DNA of 7,001 nt from Alphaproteobacteria bacterium (GCA_017307315.1 JAFKFF010000374.1:1406-8406); one strand, 5' to 3'; counted from the stretch's first letter, positions 1 through 6,500 are shown. Program-made: numbers and translations. The notes: a model not told the origin generated them from the sequence alone.

Positions 1-637
1 GATCCGGTTGCGCGGCGAGCAGCGCCTGGTTGCGCGCATAGCGCATCGGATCGGAGGTGACGATCTGCTGCGCGAAAGGCAGATAGCGCTGGTCGCGCGC
101 CGCCATGCCCCAGACGAAATCCGTCGAGGGCGCGTTGCGGTTGAGATGGGCGGCGATCCTTTCCACCACCCACCAGGGCGTGCCCCGGGGGTTGATGCCC
201 AGCATGGGCGCGGAAAAGACGGCGCCCGAGAATTCGCCCGCCACATCGTGCAGCCGGCGCAGCAGGATGTGCCCGCCCATCGAATGGGCCAGCGCCAGAG
301 GCCGCAATTCGTGTTCCGCCGCCAGGGGCGCGACCAGCTCGCGCATCACGATGGCGAGATCCTGGTCGTAAGCGGCGAAATCCTCGATATGGGCCTTGGT
401 CGGATCGGGCAGCAGCCGGCCCGAACCGCCCTGTCCGCGCCAATCGAATGTGATCACGGTCAGACCGCGGGCGCGCAGCTCGTCGATCACTTCGAAATAT
501 TTTTCGATGAATTCGGTCTGGCCGTTGAGGAGCAGACAGAGGCCGCGCGCCTCCGGCGCATCGAAACGGGCGGCGCGCAGGGCGACGGCGCCCGCGGCAA
601 GGGCGATGTGATGGATGTCGCGGGCGGCATTCAGCAT
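1..637 (-). CDS. Alpha/beta hydrolase, lysophospholipase (PldB-like) family, C-terminus cut by window edge
   Basis: Reading the minus strand from the ATG at 637 gives 212 residues with no stop before the edge. Seen: a strand ending in L-N-G-Q-T-E-F-I-E-K-Y-F-E (about 37-49), a D-W-R-G-Q-G-G-S-G segment (65-73, oxyanion-loop region), and the nucleophile elbow A-H-S-M-G-G with the presumed catalytic Ser at residue 119. The first Gly of the usual G-x-S-x-G is Ala here, which this family tolerates. A W-W-V-V-E segment (155-159) and a T-S-D-P-M-R-Y stretch (194-200) follow, both in keeping with PldB-like lysophospholipases. Family members are usually about 300-320 residues, so roughly 100 residues, including the catalytic Asp and His, lie outside. 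The likely role is ester hydrolysis of lysophospholipids or monoacylglycerols; the substrate is not established. No signal peptide is evident. No strong Shine-Dalgarno precedes the ATG. The frame is open further upstream but offers no better start. Confidence 0.9.
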   Translation of the reverse strand, partial: MLNAARDIHHIALAAGAVALRAARFDAPEARGLCLLLNGQTEFIEKYFEVIDELRARGLTVITFDWRGQGGSGRLLPDPTKAHIEDFAAYDQDLAIVMRELVAPLAAEHELRPLALAHSMGGHILLRRLHDVAGEFSGAVFSAPMLGINPRGTPWWVVERIAAHLNRNAPSTDFVWGMAARDQRYLPFAQQIVTSDPMRYARNQALLAAQPD

Positions 638-684
638 GTGGGAACCAGTTTGCGAAGCCTTTGGCCTGTGATCAAGTTCATCCC
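638..684. promoter_or_regulatory. Divergent intergenic region between hydrolase and membrane-protein genes
   Basis: Only 47 bases separate the two divergent ATG codons, so control elements for both genes must lie here or inside the opposing coding regions. I see no clear -35/-10 pair and no good Shine-Dalgarno on either side. A TTG at 661 is in frame with the plus-strand gene and would shorten the gap further. Confidence 0.4.
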
Positions 685-1056
685 ATGCGCAACGGCCGCG
701 ATGCCCTTGGCTGGGCCTGTTTTCTGATCCATCTCGCCGTGCTGGCGGGCGTTGTGGCGGGATGGGCGTTTGCGGGCCGTCCTTGGCTGGGCTTTTATCT
801 GATCTTCCTGCCCGCCATGGTTCTGCACTGGAAGCTCAACCGCGACGCCTGCATTCTGAACAATCTGGAAAACTGGCTGCGGCACCGGCGCTGGCGCGCG
901 CCGCAGGCCAACCGCGAGGAGGGCGCGTGGCTGCGCACGCTTCTTGCGGACACGACCGGGATAAGCCTTGGCAAGCGCCAGATGGACGGGGTGATCTACG
1001 GCACCATGGCGCTGCTCTGGCTTCTGGCGCTGGCGCATTTTTTCGAAAAATTTTGA
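685..1056 (+). CDS. Small integral membrane protein, unknown function
   Basis: A 123-residue protein. Hydrophobic segments at about residues 9-29, 33-48 and 102-119 predict three membrane spans. Between spans 2 and 3 is a basic loop carrying H-W-K-L-N-R-D-A-C-I-L-N-N-L-E-N-W-L-R (48-66). An H-W-x-x-N plus Cys-x-L-x-x-x-E arrangement beside a membrane span recurs in small bacterial membrane proteins of unknown function, including DUF2784-like ones; I cannot assign this protein to a named family with confidence. The ATG at 685 was chosen over the in-frame TTG at 661 because it sits just before the first span and leaves room for the divergent promoter, but neither start has a strong ribosome site. 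The gene ends in the AT-rich stretch TTTTTCGAAAAA (1039-1050), followed by the Hsp20 promoter region. No function is proposed. Confidence 0.75.
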   Translation: MRNGRDALGWACFLIHLAVLAGVVAGWAFAGRPWLGFYLIFLPAMVLHWKLNRDACILNNLENWLRHRRWRAPQANREEGAWLRTLLADTTGISLGKRQMDGVIYGTMALLWLLALAHFFEKF

Positions 1057-1078
1057 TCGCTCCGGGTCGATTCCAGGC

Positions 1079-1106
1079 CTTGAAGGCTTCGGTTCCATGC
1101 CCATCT
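1079..1106 (+). promoter_or_regulatory. Sigma-32 (RpoH) type heat-shock promoter of hsp20
   Basis: CTTGAAG at 1079-1085, a 13-base spacer, then GCCCATCT at 1099-1106. The textbook sigma-32 consensus is CTTGAAA, about 13-15 bases, CCCCATNT, so both boxes and the spacing fit with one mismatch each. The element ends 58 bases before the start codon of a small heat-shock gene, which independently supports it. The predicted transcription start is near 1111-1114. Confidence 0.8.
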
Positions 1107-1157
1107 AAAAGCTGTTCCGGGGGCATTCGCACCGGAAAACGCAACGCTTTTAGGAGG
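1107..1157 (+). promoter_or_regulatory. Structured 5' leader of hsp20 with strong ribosome binding site; possible RNA thermometer
   Basis: AGGAGG at 1152-1157 lies seven bases before the ATG at 1165, an excellent Shine-Dalgarno. Upstream, TTCCGG (1115-1120) pairs with CCGGAA (1132-1137) around an 11-base loop. An outer perfect 7-bp pairing, TAAAAGC (1106-1112) with GCTTTTA (1146-1152), would bring the stem up to the first A of the Shine-Dalgarno. Hsp20 leaders in rhizobia and relatives often carry ROSE-type or fourU thermometers. Here the Shine-Dalgarno itself is not clearly sequestered and the left outer arm may be only partly transcribed, so a thermometer is a hypothesis. Confidence 0.4.
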
Positions 1158-1164
1158 TTGTAAC

Positions 1165-1605
1165 ATGCGCCTGGATTATTCGCCTTTCTTCCGTTCCACC
1201 GTCGGTTTCGATCGTCTTCTCGACCTGCTTGAGAGTGCCGACACTGCCCAGGGCTATCCGCCCTACAATATCGAGCGCAGCGACGAGAACAATTATCGCG
1301 TCACCGTCGCGGCCGCCGGCTTCGCCGAGAAGGATCTCAGTGTCGAAGTCGCGGACGGCGTTCTGACCGTCGCGGGCAAGCGCGAAGACGCCGCCAGGCC
1401 CGCTTATCTGCATCAGGGCATCGCGGGCCGCGGCTTCGAACGCAAGTTCCAGCTGGCCGAGCATGTCGAGGTCCGAGGCGCCAAGCTCGAGAACGGGCTG
1501 CTCCATGTCGATCTGGAGCGTGTCGTGCCCGAGGCCAAGAAGCCGCGCCGCATCACCATCAACGCGCCGGAGTTGAAAACCATCGAAGGCGCGAAAGCGG
1601 CTTAA
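1165..1605 (+). CDS. hsp20: Small heat-shock protein, Hsp20/IbpA family
   Basis: A 146-residue ATP-independent holdase chaperone that binds unfolding proteins in the cytoplasm and passes them to DnaK/ClpB. The N-terminal arm (1-33) contains the F-D-R-L-L-D segment typical of class A bacterial sHSPs. The alpha-crystallin domain follows at about 34-125, with P-Y-N-I-E-R (33-38), Y-R-V-T-V-A-A-A-G-F (44-53), D-G-V-L-T-V-A-G-K-R (64-73), F-E-R-K-F-Q-L (91-97) and the hallmark E-N-G-L-L-H-V-D-L (109-117). The C-terminal tail has the I-x-I anchor as I-T-I at 130-132, used in oligomer assembly. Length and domain order are normal for the family. The ATG is fixed by AGGAGG seven bases upstream, and transcription is expected from the sigma-32-like promoter at 1079-1106, giving a single-gene heat-shock unit. 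The name ibpA would also be reasonable. Confidence 0.96.
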   Translation: MRLDYSPFFRSTVGFDRLLDLLESADTAQGYPPYNIERSDENNYRVTVAAAGFAEKDLSVEVADGVLTVAGKREDAARPAYLHQGIAGRGFERKFQLAEHVEVRGAKLENGLLHVDLERVVPEAKKPRRITINAPELKTIEGAKAA

Positions 1606-1644
1606 ATCTACCCCTCTGCCCTACACAACCTCGAGAGGTTGCTG

Positions 1645-1684
1645 CGGGCATCTCCCCCGCCAGCATGTTTCGCATGCGCGGGGG
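1645..1684 (+). repeat. REP-like palindromic element, copy A
   Basis: CCCCCGC (1654-1660) pairs with GCGGGGG (1678-1684), and GCATG (1663-1667) pairs with CATGC (1673-1677). A CA bulge lies on the left arm and the loop is TTTCG. The preceding CGGGCATCT (1645-1653) is also shared, nearly exactly, with the reverse complement of copy B at 1976-2016. GC-rich imperfect palindromes with a fixed short flank are the usual form of REP elements. Confidence 0.7.
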
Positions 1685-1706
1685 CGAAAAGGCCGCGGTT
1701 CTTTTC

Positions 1707-1770
1707 CCAACGTCTCTTTCGCGTAAGCGCTCAGAGACATCCGCCCCAGGGCACTCCATGCTGCGGGGCG
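1707..1770 (+). other. Two tandem hairpins upstream of the terminator
   Basis: GTCTCT (1712-1717) pairs with AGAGAC (1733-1738), with an inner CGC/GCG stem. Four bases later CGCCCC (1742-1747) pairs with GGGGCG (1765-1770). Together with the terminator hairpin at 1779-1806 they form three back-to-back stems. They could be the hsp20 3' untranslated region or the body of a small RNA; the sequence does not decide. Confidence 0.4.
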
Positions 1771-1778
1771 TGAAACTT

Positions 1779-1812
1779 GGCGAGGTGCGTTCCCACGCAC
1801 CTCGCCTTTTTT
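1779..1812 (+). terminator. Strong intrinsic terminator
   Basis: A perfect 12-bp stem, GGCGAGGTGCGT (1779-1790) with ACGCACCTCGCC (1795-1806), a TCCC loop, and TTTTTT at 1807-1812. It works only for plus-strand transcripts because the minus-strand side lacks a U-run. It lies 173 bases past the hsp20 stop, so it ends either a long hsp20 3' tail or an independent small transcript. Confidence 0.88.
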
Positions 1813-1891
1813 CTTTCAAGCATGCCGTGAGGCTTCGCCGGAACACGTCCCTTGCGCGAAAACGCATGGGCGCCTTGGCACCGGCTTTCTT

Positions 1892-1919
1892 CCCCCGCAT
1901 GGCGAAGCCATTGGCGGCG
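1892..1919 (-). repeat. REP-like palindromic element, diverged copy C
   Basis: The arms CCCCGC (1893-1898) and TGGCGG (1912-1917) enclose ATGGC/GCCAT (1899-1903 and 1907-1911) with loop GAA. Order, loop and the TGGCGG arm match copy B at 1976-2010, but the inner stem is changed from GCATGC to ATGGC with both sides altered so that pairing is kept. It has the same orientation as copy B and is inverted relative to copy A. Confidence 0.5.
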
Positions 1920-1975
1920 CAGCCGCAGCGCGCAATCGTGTAAATTTTTCTTAGTGAGCCTTGGCTCCGGCCCTG

Positions 1976-2016
1976 CCTCCCCGCGCATGCGAAGCATGCT
2001 GGCGGGGAGGTGCCCG
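1976..2016 (-). repeat. REP-like palindromic element, copy B
   Basis: CCTCCCCGC (1976-1984) pairs with GCGGGGAGG (2002-2010), and GCATGC (1985-1990) pairs with GCATGC (1994-1999) around the loop GAA, with a TG bulge. The reverse complement matches copy A (1645-1684) nearly base for base, including the flank CGGGCACCT. Copies A and B are therefore an inverted pair bracketing about 370 bases. Confidence 0.7.
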
Positions 2017-2018
2017 TA

Positions 2019-2067
2019 GCAGCGCTTATTGCGTGCAGGCGTTAGCCTGCACGCAAAAATAAGCTGC
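2019..2067. repeat. Long hairpin at the 3' side of the pentapeptide-repeat gene
   Basis: A perfect 10-bp core stem GCGTGCAGGC (2031-2040) with GCCTGCACGC (2045-2054), loop GTTA, extended by TTATT/AATAA and GCAGC/GCTGC through small internal loops to about 20 bp. It begins 27 bases past the stop of the minus-strand gene. Neither strand has a U-run after the stem (minus AATAAG, plus AAAAATAAG), so it is not a standard intrinsic terminator. It may stabilise the mRNA 3' end or belong to the repeat cluster. Confidence 0.6.
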
Positions 2068-2093
2068 GCAGGGCGGAGGGGAAATAAAAGGAA

Positions 2094-3287
2094 TCAAGCT
2101 ATTTCCGCGAACTGCATGGGCAGCTTGGCGCCCATCAGGGTGACATCGGTCATGTCCGCGCCGCGCAAATCCGATCCGGTGAGGTTGGCGTAGGCCAGAT
2201 CGCTGCCCGCCATGCGCGCCTTGCGCAAATCCGCGCCATGAAAATCGGCATAGCGGGCTTCGACATTGTCGAGCCGCGCCGGCAGCAGGCGTTCGCCGGC
2301 AATCAGCAAGGGCGCGAGGATGGTGTCGCTGAGATCGGTGTGACTGAGCTTGAGGTTGCTGCCTTGAAGCGAGGCGCCTTCCAGATTGATGCCGTAGAGC
2401 ACCGCGCCCGGCGCGGTCAGGGCGGTCAGCATCCGATGCGCCAGGTTGCGGGTACGCCGAAGGTCCAATCCGGAAAGGTCGGCGGGCGCGCCTTCGCGGC
2501 CATCGCTTTGGGCCCAGAGCGCGTGGGCGTCCAGCATCTCCTCGATCCGCCTTGTTTCGGCGGCGTCGGGCTCGCTCTTGTCGGTCAGGGTGCGCGACAG
2601 GTCGGCGCCATGGGTGTTGGTGAAATCCATGCGCGCGCCCACCAGGATCGCGCCGGCCAGATCGGCCCCCGACAGGTCGCAGCCCGACAGATCGGCATTC
2701 TCCAGATTGGCGCCGGTCAGGCGCGCTTGGCGCAGATTGGCGCGGGTCAGCCGGCAGCCCTTCATCACCGCATCGGTGAAATCGGCCTGCGCCGCCATCG
2801 CTCCGGTGAGCTTGGCGCGCTCCAGATTGGCGGAATTGAGCATGGCGGACGGCAATTCCGACGGCTTGGCGTCATGCTGCAGCATCTTCAGATTGCCGTG
2901 GCGATCCTTTTCCATGATCGCGCCTTCGCGGAAATCGGCTTCGTAAAGGTCGGTGCCGATGAGGTTGGCGCCGCGCAGCGAGGCGCCGCGCAGGTCGGCC
3001 CGGCGCATCTGCGCGTTGGAAAGATTGGCCCGGCGCAAATCGGCGCCGAAGAAACTGGCCGCGTCCAACCGGGCGCCGGACAGATTGGCCTCCTCCAGCA
3101 CCGCGCCGGTGAAATCAGCGTCGGCGAGGTTGCGCCCCGCCAGATCCAGTCCCGAGAGGTCGCAAAAGGTGAAGGTGGCCCGCGCCCCGCCCAGCCGGCC
3201 GGAATAGAGCATCTCGTGGCGGGCCGCCGCCGCGGAAACTTCCTTCTGGCTCAATCGGGTCAGAACGGTCGGGCGGGCCGGATTCAT
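2094..3287 (-). CDS. Pentapeptide-repeat protein
   Basis: A 397-residue protein built mainly of A(D/N)Lxx pentapeptides, which fold as a right-handed quadrilateral beta-helix. Repeat blocks lie at about 41-122, 147-232, 267-322 and 336-388. They are broken by a charged insert (125-146, K-D-R-H-G-N-L-K), a helical linker (about 233-266) holding a L-D-A-H-A-L-W-A-Q-S-D-G-R-E-G segment, and a short A-P-L-L-I-A-G-E-R-L-L stretch (325-335). Similar H-x-x-W-x-x-S-x-G-x-x-G linkers before A-D-L repeats occur in other proteobacterial pentapeptide proteins. The N-terminal 40 residues are non-repeat. No signal peptide or membrane span is seen, so a cytoplasmic location is likely. It is about twice the length of the DNA-mimicking Qnr/MfpA type, and nothing here supports gyrase protection; the function is unknown. 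The ATG at 3287 is the first usable start because an in-frame stop lies shortly upstream. No clear Shine-Dalgarno is visible. It is transcribed divergently from the autotransporter. Confidence 0.93.
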   Translation of the reverse strand: MNPARPTVLTRLSQKEVSAAAARHEMLYSGRLGGARATFTFCDLSGLDLAGRNLADADFTGAVLEEANLSGARLDAASFFGADLRRANLSNAQMRRADLRGASLRGANLIGTDLYEADFREGAIMEKDRHGNLKMLQHDAKPSELPSAMLNSANLERAKLTGAMAAQADFTDAVMKGCRLTRANLRQARLTGANLENADLSGCDLSGADLAGAILVGARMDFTNTHGADLSRTLTDKSEPDAAETRRIEEMLDAHALWAQSDGREGAPADLSGLDLRRTRNLAHRMLTALTAPGAVLYGINLEGASLQGSNLKLSHTDLSDTILAPLLIAGERLLPARLDNVEARYADFHGADLRKARMAGSDLAYANLTGSDLRGADMTDVTLMGAKLPMQFAEIA

Positions 3288-3375
3288 GCGGAAAGGGCGC
3301 TCGGGTTAAGCCTTTTTCACCTGCCAGAGTGTGGCGGAACGGCCTAACACCCCATTAAAGCGTGAAAATTTGCTG

Positions 3376-3403
3376 TTGAACGGCGGCGCGGGCCGGGTAC
3401 AAA
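3376..3403 (+). promoter_or_regulatory. Possible sigma-70 type promoter of the autotransporter gene
   Basis: TTGAAC (3376-3381) and TACAAA (3398-3403) are 16 bases apart, a fair match to TTGACA/TATAAT. It would leave a leader of about 110 bases containing a GCGC/GCGC stem-loop at 3475-3487. This is only a pattern match in a 234-base divergent region. Confidence 0.35.
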
Positions 3404-3509
3404 GGCGGGCCGGGACCGGACCCGAGCGGATGAGAGCGGAAAGCCTGAAAAGGCCGGAGCCAGATCAAGGGCTTGCGCGAAAAGCGCGGGCGTTCTTGGC
3501 CAACAATAC

Positions 3510-3513
3510 GAGG
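3510..3513 (+). promoter_or_regulatory. Shine-Dalgarno GAGG that selects the TTG start
   Basis: GAGG (3510-3513) is eight bases before TTG at 3522, a normal distance. It is 26 bases before the in-frame ATG at 3540, which is too far. It therefore favours TTG as the start of the autotransporter. Confidence 0.55.
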
Positions 3514-3521
3514 TTTGGATT

Positions 3522-6500
3522 TTGACGAAGCACCGCCTGATGCTTTCCGCCGCCGCGACCGCATTGCTGGCCGCGCCCTTTGCAACCCCGGCCCATGGCG
3601 CGACCACCATCACCGAAACCCGCAAGTCGGCCATCAACACCACATCGGCAGGCGACATCACCATCAATTCCGGCGGGGTGGAGATCAAGGCGGCAAGCCC
3701 GGCGGTCACCATCAATTCCAACAATTTCCTGATCAACCAGGGCGTGATCTCCAACGAGAACACGGCAGGGGCGGTCGGCATCCTGGTGGACACCAGCGCG
3801 GGCGACATCGTCAGCACCAGCGGCATCGCCAACCTGGGCAATATCAACCTTACCGGCGACGGCACCGGCAAGTCGGCGCTGCTGATCCAGGGCGGCCACA
3901 CCTATTACGCGCCGATCACGCTGGCCACCATCACCACCACCGCCGGCAGCGCGGCCAGCGTCTCCGGCTCGTCCGTTTCGGTGGTCGGCGACGGCAGCAA
4001 CATCTTTACCCTGGTCAAGGGCACCACCATCGACGGCGACGTCACCCTGGGCGGCAGCATGGTGGCGCGGGCCAGCGACAAGTCCCAGAGCCTGGGCAAC
4101 ACCGCTATCGCGGTCGAGGGCAATCTCCAGGGCAATTTCGTCATCGGTCAGCTCGCCAGCTTGACGGCGGTGGGCAACCAGGCCCGCGGCATCGCGATCC
4201 TGGGCCCCATAACCCCCTGCGTTGACAATGCGGGCGTGGGCTATACCTGCGCCAATTCCGGCACCGCCACCGCCTCCACCGGCGCTTTCGCCAATTTCGG
4301 CACCATTCAGGTCCTGGGCACGCTCAACCCCAACCGCAAGGGCGGCAATTACGAAAGCGGCAGCGCCGTCATCATCGGCAGCTCGGTGGCGGGCGGCTTC
4401 TACAATGCCGGGCCTTCGACCTCCAACGGCACCACGCCTTCCGCCGTGATCAGCGGCAATGGCGATCTGTTCTCCGGCAGCAGCGGCTCGGTCTTCGCCC
4501 CGACCGTACTGATCGATCCGTCGCAGACCGTTACCGCGCTGTCGCCGACCGTGGCCGGGCCGGCCATCATCGGGCCGGTCGGAACCCAGATCGACTCGGT
4601 CGATGGCGGCAAGGGTTACGCCTTCATCAATCACGGCACCATCACCGGCGTGCCCGTCGACCTGGACGTGAGCGCGCTGGCGGTCGCCATTCAGGGCTCT
4701 TCGGCCACCAACTTCACCTGCCTGGGCGTGGCTTCGGGCGGGGTCTGCGACAGCACGGCGGCGAGCGGTGGCCTGCTCAACACCGGCACCATCCGCGCCC
4801 AGGCCCAGACCAAGGAGGACACCACCTCCAGCATCGCGGCGGCGGGCCTTTACGTCGGCGCCTTCGCCACCGTTCCCCGGATCGATGTGGCGGGCGAGTT
4901 CATCAGCGGCACCACCTACACGCCGGGCACCATCGCCGCCGCGGTGGTGGGTCCGGGCGGCGGCATCGCCACCGCGCTGCAGATCGGCGACCAGGCCGTG
5001 GTGCCGCAGATCGACGTGCTGCAGCATGGTTCGATCGCGGCCAATGTCCGCACCAGCACGATTTCACCCGATGCGATCAACGCGCCGGCGGCTTCGCCCT
5101 TCACCCAGACCGCCACCGCCATCCTGGACCAGTCGGGCAGCGTGCGGCTGATCAACAATGCGGGCCAGATCACCGCCGTCACCACCGTGCAGACCCCGGG
5201 CGCCAACGCCGCGGTGGTCAACAATACGCTGGCGATCAACCTTCTGGCCGGCACGGCGGGCCAGACCGTCATCAACAATAGCGGGTTGATCGAAGGCGAC
5301 GTGCTGTTCAATTCGGGCGGCGGCGGCAACGTCCTCAATGTCGGCAATGTCGGGGACGCCACCAATCCCAACGACAATAGCGGCAACGCCAACACCGCCA
5401 TCACCGCGGTGCAGGGTGCGGCCGTGGCGAATACGCCCTTCAACTACGCCACCGTCACCGGCCGCATCAGCGGCAGCGTTTCCGGCGCGCCGCCGATCAG
5501 CGAAACCAACCTGATCAATTTCGGCTCCGGCACCGGAAACCCCTTGCATGTCGGCGGTTTCGGCTATGTCAACAGCATCATCGCCTCCTCGTCGGGCGGG
5601 CTGGACGTGCATGTCGACAATAACGGCCAGCTCTTCCTGTCCGCGCCCACCGGCGGCTCGGTCAATGTCCACGATTTGATCGTCGCCAATGGCGGCACCC
5701 TGGGCCTTTCCATGACCCAGACCAATGCCTCCTCGGTCACCCCGGTGGTGCTCGCCGCCACCAACGGCACGACCGCGCCCAATGTGACGCTGTCCAACGC
5801 CAATATCGGGCTGAAGCTGGGCAGTTTCATTTCGTCGGGCTCGACGGCGGAGTCCACCGCCAACCCCACTCGCCAGGTCATCACCCTGATCAGCTCGCAG
5901 ACCGCGATCATCGACACGACCTTGGCGCAGCAGAACGCCATCCTGTCGCAGAACATCCCCTTCTTGTTCGAATCCCAGACCGACACCCAAGGCAACAGCG
6001 CCGGGGTGCCCGATCCCTTGTCCTTCGATGCGGGACACAACAACCTGCTTTTGACCTTGTTGCCGCGCTCCACCGGCGCCACCAATGCCGACGGCACGCC
6101 GGGCCTCAACCTCAGTGGGGACGCCAAGGCGATCTTCCCCTATGCGGCGGCGGCGCTGGCCAACGATCCGCAGCTGGGCTCGGCCATCGGCAACAGCATG
6201 ACGGTCTACAAGACCAACGGCATCCCCGCGAGCGGCATCAATGTCGCCGCCAGCCAGCAGCGGGCGAACGAAATCTTCTCGCAGATGACCCCCGACGTCT
6301 CGGGCGGCACCCGCCAGGTCGCCATCATGCTGACCGACCAGGCCACCGGCCCGGTGGCGGCGCGCCAGCGGCTGCTCAGGTCCTATGCCGACCAGCCGGG
6401 CGAACTCACGCTCTGGAGCGAGGAGTTCATCGGCAACATCAACAACAAGGGCCGCAACGACGCCAACGGCACCTTGACCAACTACAAGGATCACGGCTTC

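Larger units (their letters stand above)
1606..2093. other. Repeat- and hairpin-rich intergenic spacer without a convincing gene
   Basis: About 490 bases between the convergent ends of hsp20 and the pentapeptide-repeat gene. Short open frames exist on both strands, but they run through palindromic repeats, have no ribosome site and give low-complexity Arg/Ala/Pro-rich products, so none is called. The spacer holds three REP-like palindromes, a hairpin chain ending in an intrinsic terminator, a small CAACC/GGTTG stem (1626-1641), a GAGCC/GGCTC stem (1956-1967) and a long hairpin (2019-2067). It also has an imperfect 21-base direct repeat (1710-1730 and 1845-1865, 17 of 21 identical). Confidence 0.7.

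Noticed and set aside
8..727. A 239-codon plus-strand frame over the hydrolase
   Set aside because: The minus strand encodes recognisable alpha/beta hydrolase motifs including A-H-S-M-G-G; the plus-strand product is His/Arg/Gly-rich with no family features.
1039..1050. TTTTTCGAAAAA palindrome at the end of the membrane-protein gene as a terminator
   Set aside because: It is a short AT-only stem with essentially no loop, lies inside the coding sequence, and has no GC-rich stem before a U-run.
1606..1812. SRP (4.5S) RNA or 6S RNA gene
   Set aside because: The conserved SRP core (GGAAGCAGC-type segment) is absent, and I could not find the long single-hairpin-with-bubble layout of 6S RNA; the stems are short and consecutive.
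1559..1997. Short open frames on both strands of the spacer (for example 1665-1943 plus, 1731-1997 minus)
   Set aside because: They cross the REP-like palindromes and the terminator, have no ribosome site, and encode phrases such as R-M-R-G-G-E that are translations of the palindromes.
1654..2010. CRISPR array
   Set aside because: Only three palindromic copies with mixed orientation and unequal spacing; no regular repeat-spacer period.
1645..2016. Insertion sequence or MITE bounded by inverted copies A and B
   Set aside because: No transposase frame lies between them, no target-site duplication is visible at the outer ends, and a third copy lies inside, which fits a REP cluster better.
2238..3347. 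A 369-codon plus-strand frame opposite the pentapeptide-repeat gene
   Set aside because: Its regular Q-I-G-A repeats are the antisense reading of the A(D/N)Lxx codons on the minus strand; the minus-strand protein is the clear family match.
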